Assembly (NCBI RefSeq): GCF_001050235.1
Contig: NZ_DF967973.1
Coordinates: forward strand, 229,071-293,070
DNA from: Longilinea arvoryzae
GTDB taxonomy: Bacteria > Chloroflexota > Anaerolineae > Anaerolineales > Anaerolineaceae
Reading direction: 5' to 3'
DNA: 64,000 bases
The translations under genes and the position numbers were made by a program. Below, piece by piece: positions 59,721-64,000 of the stretch; the first letter of the stretch is position 1, and every line of letters begins with the position of its first letter. The notes under the pieces are model-generated. The model was not told the DNA's origin and made no database searches. It saw only the letters and a list, made by a program, of their open reading frames with translations.

Positions 59721-60737
59721 TCATCTCTGAGTCCAAAGGACAGCGTGCGAATGCCCGGTTGTTGGGCTGCTGTCGCCTACCACCTGCCCACGGTTATTAA
59801 TGCTTTTTGCCATGCTGTAGGTATCGCCGAGCATACCCAGATCGACCATACCGCCTTTCTCAGTCCAAATGAATGCGTGGACCCATCCCGCAGGCGTTGT
59901 CTCGCTGTATCCGACGACCTGTCCTCGGTTATTTACATCCGAAGCATGACTCCGTAATCCACTTCCCAGCGTTCCGAGATCCTGTAATCCACTTTTCTGT
60001 GACCAGAGGAAAGCATGCCATTCGTAATAGCCTTCCGGAATTACACTAGAACCAGCGATCTGACCTTGATCATTGATTCCGTAGGCGATACTCTGGCCGC
60101 CAAAGGTTCCCAATCCGATCATGCCCGTCTTCTCACTCCAGTAGAAGGCTTGTTCGGTTGCCGGGGCTCCATTGTACCCTGAGACCTGGCCACTTTCGTT
60201 GATCCCATAGGCATAGCTGGTATAGAAAGGCTCACTAATCAAACCCAGGTCGAGAATTTCACCTTTTTTCTGCCACAAAATGGCATGTTGCCCATCCGTT
60301 GTGTAGCCATATCCAACAATAACGCTGGAGTTGTTGATGGCGCAAGCGTGACTCCAATCGCCAACGGATACGCCTATATCCACCATTCCTTCCTCTTCGG
60401 ACCAGATAAAAGCGCGGTCAGGCCCTGCGGCCGTACTACTATATCCAACAACCTCTCCGAGGTTGTTAATCCCGTAGGCGTGACTGTTTTGCCCGCCCAA
60501 CGTGCCCAGGTCGCGCATGCCACCCTTTTCCGTCCAAAGGAAAGCATGCTGGCTGCCATCCGGCAGATCGCTGAATCCTACGACTTGTCCTAGGTCGTTG
60601 ACATCGGTTGCATAACTGGTCTCACCACCCAACGTACCCAAATCTTTAATCGTCCATTGAGGCAGCGGGGTAGCCGCGTAACTTGATCCGATCAGCAATA
60701 TTGCAATCATCGCGATGATGAAGCTTGTTTTTTTCAT
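59721..60737 (-). CDS. Secreted HAF-repeat protein
   Basis: 338 residues with AAGGAG upstream. A signal peptide ends at about residue 22 (SSYAA). The rest is a run of about seven HAF repeats: DLGTLGG-x-SxAxxINxxGQVVGxS, HAFLWTEKGGM. This is a beta-rich extracellular repeat (TIGR02913-type) of unknown role. Both strands end near here; the HxlR terminator may serve both genes, as the convergent stops are about 80 bp apart. Confidence 0.88.
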   Translation of the reverse strand: MKKTSFIIAMIAILLIGSSYAATPLPQWTIKDLGTLGGETSYATDVNDLGQVVGFSDLPDGSQHAFLWTEKGGMRDLGTLGGQNSHAYGINNLGEVVGYSSTAAGPDRAFIWSEEEGMVDIGVSVGDWSHACAINNSSVIVGYGYTTDGQHAILWQKKGEILDLGLISEPFYTSYAYGINESGQVSGYNGAPATEQAFYWSEKTGMIGLGTFGGQSIAYGINDQGQIAGSSVIPEGYYEWHAFLWSQKSGLQDLGTLGSGLRSHASDVNNRGQVVGYSETTPAGWVHAFIWTEKGGMVDLGMLGDTYSMAKSINNRGQVVGDSSPTTGHSHAVLWTQR

Positions 60738-60877
60738 TTCACCATTCTCCTTCCATCAGCTATAAAATCTGAGGCGTCGTCCGGTGAGGAAGCTTTGTCT
60801 CCTGCGCCCTGCAAACCAATCCTTCGAGATTGTAAACAAACATATTGATATCCCGCTCACATCCAAAAACTATAAAA

Positions 60878-60913
60878 AAACCTCAATCTCTCACGATCAG
60901 GAGATTGAGGTTT
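60878..60913 (-). terminator. Strong hairpin, minus-strand orientation
   Basis: AAACCTCAATCTC / GAGATTGAGGTTT, 13-bp perfect arms. On the minus strand it is followed by a TTTT run. No clear gene lies between it and the next hairpin at 61069, so its transcript is unexplained. The remainder of 60738-61159 shows no supported gene. Confidence 0.7.
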
Positions 60914-61068
60914 CGCCAGAAAGTAATGACGATCTACCAAGCTAGCTTGATGATTCCGCAGAGAGGGACGAACCACACCTCCTGCACAGCCATAGACATC
61001 ATAGCACGTCTGTTGGGCTATTACAAATAAGTCTCTTCCAGTCCGGTGGGATGAAGTTGAAAAAAACA

Positions 61069-61096
61069 CCGCGAAGGATCAAGGATCCCTTCGCGG
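61069..61096 (-). terminator. Terminator of the M32 carboxypeptidase gene
   Basis: CCGCGAAGG-ATC / GAT-CC(C)TTCGCGG stem. On the minus strand it is followed by GTGTTTTTTTC. It lies 64 nt after the stop codon. Confidence 0.8.
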
Positions 61097-61159
61097 CGTT
61101 GAAAATGCGTTCGCTCTTCAACAGCCAACGGCTAAAAGCGAAACGCTAAGGGCTAATCC

Positions 61160-62665
61160 CTACAGCTCGTACAGTGCGCCGTATTTATTCTTCAGATAGC
61201 GCATGTACGGCGCGATCTCGAGATCCTTGCCGGTGACGCGCCGGACGAGTTCGGTGGGGAAGAATTTGCGCCCCTGCGAATAAATCTTCTCGGTCAACCA
61301 GCCGCGCAGAACATCGAAGCGGCCGGCGGCGATCTCTTCCGGAATCTCGGGATGAATCTTCAGGGCGCTTTCCATGAACTGCGCGCTCATGATATTTCCG
61401 AGCGTGTAGCCCTGGAAGCCGCCGCCGACGAATCCGCCGAACCAGTGCACGTCCTGCATGCAGCCCATGCGGTCGTCGGGCGGGGTGATGCCCAGGTCGG
61501 AGCGGTAGCGTTCATTCCAGGCCTCGGGCAGGTCGCGCAGCGCCAGTTTGCCCTCCAGCATGGCCAGTTCGAGGTCGAAGCGGATCATGATGTGCAGGTT
61601 GTAGGTGACTTCGTCCGATTCGGTGCGCACCAGGGAGGGTTCGACCTTGTTGATGGCCCGGTAGAAGGTTTCCAGCGAGACGGTGTCGAATTTTCCCGGG
61701 AAGTTGGCCTTCAGTTCGGGATAGAAGTGCATCCAGAAGGGCAGGCTGCGCCCGACGATATTCTCCCAGGTGCGGGACTGACTCTCGTGCACGCCGGAGG
61801 AAGCGCCGCGGGCCAGGGGCAGACCCTCGAGCGCGGGGTTGACGCCCTGTTCATAGAGGGCATGGCCGCTTTCGTGGATGACGGAGAAAAGCGATTCGCC
61901 CAGGTCATTTTCGTTGATGCGGGTGGTGATGCGCACATCGCCGATGGAGAAACGCGTGGTGAAGGGGTGCGGCGAAAGATCCATGCGGCCGCGGTTGAAG
62001 TCATAACCGATGGCCGCGGCGGCGCGCTTGCCCAGGGCCAACTGCTGATCGGCCGGGAAGTGCTGCTTGAGGCAGGCATCGTCGGCGAGGGGTTGGGAGG
62101 TGATGGCCTTGACGATGGGCACCAGTTCGGCGCGCAGTTCGGCGAACAGACGCTGCAATTCGGCGGCCTTCATGCCCGGATCTGAGTCTTCGATGAGCGG
62201 ATCGGCGACGTGCTCGACGTTGGGATAATAACTGGCGAGCTCGCGCGACAGCTCGAGGTTCTTTTCCAACTCGGGCATGACCTTGGCGTAATTGTTCTCG
62301 GGGCGCGCCTCGGTCCACACCTGGTAGGTGCGCGCGATCTGTTCGTACGCCCGGCCGACGAATTCGGGCGGGACGTGGATCATCTTATCGAAATCGTATT
62401 TGGCCATGCGGATCAGGCAGGCGTCGTCCGAATCGGCGGGCAGCGTTTCGGCGTAAGGCAGCAGGTCGCCGATCAACTTGCCGAGGGCGGGATCGATGGA
62501 CTTTTCGGTGGCGATGCGGGCCAGCACGGATTGCTGATATCCGTTGGCCTCGGCGCCGCCGGGCGGCATGATGGTGAGCTGATCCCAGTTGAGCAGGGCG
62601 GCGGCATTTTGCAGCGCGGAGATTTCGCGCAGGCGAGATTTGAGTTCGTCGAGTTGAGGGTTCAA
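61160..62665 (-). CDS. M32 family metallocarboxypeptidase
   Basis: 501 residues from a TTG start at 62665. I chose it because AGGAG lies 7 nt upstream, it begins LNPQLDELKSRLREISALQNAAALLNWDQ as expected for the family, and the length fits (about 500). Longer in-frame starts add unrelated sequence. Zinc motif HESGH near residue 264, GVHESQSRTWENIVGRS with the third ligand region, and TRFSIGDVRITTRI are M32 hallmarks. It removes C-terminal residues (broad, not Pro) from peptides in the cytoplasm. Confidence 0.92.
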   Translation of the reverse strand: MNPQLDELKSRLREISALQNAAALLNWDQLTIMPPGGAEANGYQQSVLARIATEKSIDPALGKLIGDLLPYAETLPADSDDACLIRMAKYDFDKMIHVPPEFVGRAYEQIARTYQVWTEARPENNYAKVMPELEKNLELSRELASYYPNVEHVADPLIEDSDPGMKAAELQRLFAELRAELVPIVKAITSQPLADDACLKQHFPADQQLALGKRAAAAIGYDFNRGRMDLSPHPFTTRFSIGDVRITTRINENDLGESLFSVIHESGHALYEQGVNPALEGLPLARGASSGVHESQSRTWENIVGRSLPFWMHFYPELKANFPGKFDTVSLETFYRAINKVEPSLVRTESDEVTYNLHIMIRFDLELAMLEGKLALRDLPEAWNERYRSDLGITPPDDRMGCMQDVHWFGGFVGGGFQGYTLGNIMSAQFMESALKIHPEIPEEIAAGRFDVLRGWLTEKIYSQGRKFFPTELVRRVTGKDLEIAPYMRYLKNKYGALYEL

Positions 62666-62785
62666 GTGCGGGCTCCTGTGGAAGGTGAAGAGTGAGGTGT
62701 GAAGAGTGATGCGTTGAAATTGCTGATTTCGGATTGCAGATTGAAGGGGAACCAATAATGGTTTTTATTGATTTGCCTGCCAAAT

Positions 62786-62854
62786 GCTTATCGCTAATCG
62801 CTGGTTGCCAATCGCTAACCGCTAACCGCTAACCGCTAATTGCTAACCGCTAAC
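62786..62854. repeat. GCTAAC-type short tandem repeat
   Basis: About seven units of (A/T)CGCTAACCGCTAACC, inverted relative to the TTAGC units at 28616-28676 and 29061-29113. The stop codon of the next minus-strand gene (62850-62852) lies inside it. Confidence 0.8.
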
Positions 62855-64000
62855 GCCTATCCACCCATAATCCCAATTGTCCTTCACTTTCGGCAGCCAG
62901 CCACAGGCGGCCGCCGGAATCGAAGGCGGCGGCAATGACGCTAAGCCCCTCCAGGGGGGTGAAGCTGCCGTCTTCGGCCAGGGGACCGATCGAATCGGGG
63001 GTCAGCAGCCAGGCCTGGCCGGTGGCATCGAAGAGCAGACGCTGTTGGGGCGGTTCCTGCGAAAGGCCGGTGGCCTGAAGGTTGCCGTTTTCGTCCAGAT
63101 GGAAGCGCGTTACCTGCTGGCCGCAGCCGGAAGCGGTGCACAACTCAACCAGCGGCCAGGGATTGCCGTCGCGGTCGAGGGGCAGTTCCAGAAAATTCGT
63201 GTAATACGTGCGATCCGGCGGCAGGGGCAGGGCCAGCGGTCCACTCCAGGTTTGGGCAGCGGTGTCGAAATGCCACAGGGTGCCGCCGTAGAGCCCGACC
63301 CACACTGAGCCGTCCGGCGCGGCCGTCAGCGCGGTGATGCAGGCGGGCAAAGCCGGCAGTCCGGCATCCATCCAGCGGTCGTTTTGAAGGCGGCGCAGCC
63401 CGCCCTGGCCGGTCGGCTCACCGCCTGCGCGGTCGCACGATCCGACCCAGGTTGAATCGGGGCCCAGGGCCAGCACCAGGTCGGTGCTGACGCCGGCTTT
63501 CCAGGGCAGAGTGATGCCCATTTCATACGGCGTGAAAACGCGCCAGCGCTGACCGTCGAAGCGGCGCACGTCCGCAGCGGTGACCAGCCAGACATTTCCG
63601 CTGGCATCGGATCGAAATTCGAGCGGCGCCTGCGTGACGGTCGCTGGCGTCCAGCCCAGGCCTTCGGCATAATCGGTCCAGTCCTCGCCGTCCCAGGCGG
63701 AGACGTAGCTGCCGTTCTCAGCAAGCTCCCAGGCGCGGCTGCCGGAATCGACGCCCAGCGGCGGCCGGCTGAAGCGAACGCGGGCGGCATCGCCGGTGGC
63801 CGGGTCGAGCAAAACGGCGTCGTTGGGCCCCGACAGCCAGAAACGACCCTTTCCGTCCGAGGTGAGCGTGGTCAACAGGCCGGGGATGAGCTGTGAATCG
63901 AAACCACGCACCAGTTTGAAGGGGCCGGTGGAAGGCGGCAGGGGCGTGCGGCTGGGAGCGAGCGTGAAGGTGGGCGCCGGCGCGACAGTGGAAGTGGGGG
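62850..64000 (-). CDS. Surface beta-propeller protein, N-terminus outside window
   Basis: The frame is open to the window edge, so the GTG at 63911 is not necessarily the start. The part nearest the edge (63912-64000) reads as a Pro/Thr-rich linker (TVAPAPTFTLAPSRTPLPPS), typical of lipoproteins with a signal sequence further upstream. The rest is a propeller of about six blades of Reg_prop-like type (SDGKGRFWLSGPND, SDASGNVWLVTAADVRRFDG, APDGSVWVGLYGGTLWHFD, DATGQAWLLTPD, DSGGRLWLAAESEG). Such domains sense or bind at the cell surface. No histidine kinase domain follows, so this is not a complete two-component sensor. Confidence 0.75.
   Translation of the reverse strand, partial: PTSTVAPAPTFTLAPSRTPLPPSTGPFKLVRGFDSQLIPGLLTTLTSDGKGRFWLSGPNDAVLLDPATGDAARVRFSRPPLGVDSGSRAWELAENGSYVSAWDGEDWTDYAEGLGWTPATVTQAPLEFRSDASGNVWLVTAADVRRFDGQRWRVFTPYEMGITLPWKAGVSTDLVLALGPDSTWVGSCDRAGGEPTGQGGLRRLQNDRWMDAGLPALPACITALTAAPDGSVWVGLYGGTLWHFDTAAQTWSGPLALPLPPDRTYYTNFLELPLDRDGNPWPLVELCTASGCGQQVTRFHLDENGNLQATGLSQEPPQQRLLFDATGQAWLLTPDSIGPLAEDGSFTPLEGLSVIAAAFDSGGRLWLAAESEGQLGLWVDRR

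Noticed and set aside
62666..62755. Upstream extension of the M32 carboxypeptidase
   Set aside because: The TTG at 62665 has a good ribosome site and gives the family length; the extension is repeat-like DNA.
1..64000. tRNA, rRNA or other known structured RNA genes
   Set aside because: I looked for cloverleaf and rRNA-like sequence and saw none; a covariance-model search would be needed to exclude small RNAs.

Overview
The window looks like the chromosome of a GC-rich, free-living bacterium of the Anaerolineae (Chloroflexota) type. This is inferred from Pro/Thr-rich surface lipoproteins, YD-repeat proteins, an ECF sigma factor paired with a huge surface protein, an M32 carboxypeptidase, HAF-repeat and zinc-ribbon proteins, and very many short tandem repeats between genes. 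No rRNA, tRNA or ribosomal-protein marker is present, so the phylum call is not proven. Two stretches are visibly more AT-rich than the rest: about 3.4-8.4 kb and about 30.1-39.1 kb. They look horizontally acquired.

Region 1 (1-9.3 kb) is an RHS polymorphic-toxin locus. It holds the 3' part of a large YD-repeat protein with a variable C-terminus and an overlapping HEAT-repeat gene (candidate immunity). A displaced RHS core fused to an M23 peptidase follows, with a lipoprotein gene behind it. Two more likely orphan genes (a lipoprotein and a HEAT-repeat protein) each sit behind a decayed RHS-core scar.

Region 2 (9.5-29.9 kb) is mixed housekeeping and accessory: an ABC exporter with two tandem Ig-like/zinc-ribbon membrane proteins; a TetR-HsmA pair with a double operator; a GT-C glycosyltransferase with repeat DNA inserted in frame; a thioesterase, GNAT, SnoaL-like protein, radical SAM enzyme and two YdeI-type proteins; a PTS-EIIC-like permease with a TIM-barrel enzyme; a self-regulated membrane protein/winged-helix pair; a pentaheme cytochrome c; a lysine-rich microprotein; and a methyltransferase.

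Region 3 (30.2-39.1 kb) is the most striking. A PLD-nuclease/SNF2 helicase gene overlaps an Eco57I-type DNA methylase gene. The methylase specificity end lies in an invertible segment bounded by 267-bp inverted repeats. The segment carries a second, silent specificity end in reverse orientation, and a serine recombinase gene lies 37 bp outside it. This reads as a phase-variable restriction-modification system that swaps its target-recognition domain.

Region 4 (39.2-64 kb) holds a heterodimeric ABC exporter with a MarR regulator, a ChrB-like/MFS pair behind a promoter with three operators, a LuxR-type membrane regulator, two SDR enzymes, a 133-bp tandem repeat array, an ECF sigma factor with its giant partner, a flavin reductase, an FAD oxidoreductase, a GNAT, a zinc-ribbon protein, a methyltransferase, an HxlR regulator, a HAF-repeat protein, an M32 carboxypeptidase with a TTG start, and the 3' part of a beta-propeller surface protein. 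Several genes end inside repeat DNA, so the repeats appear to have reshaped coding ends.
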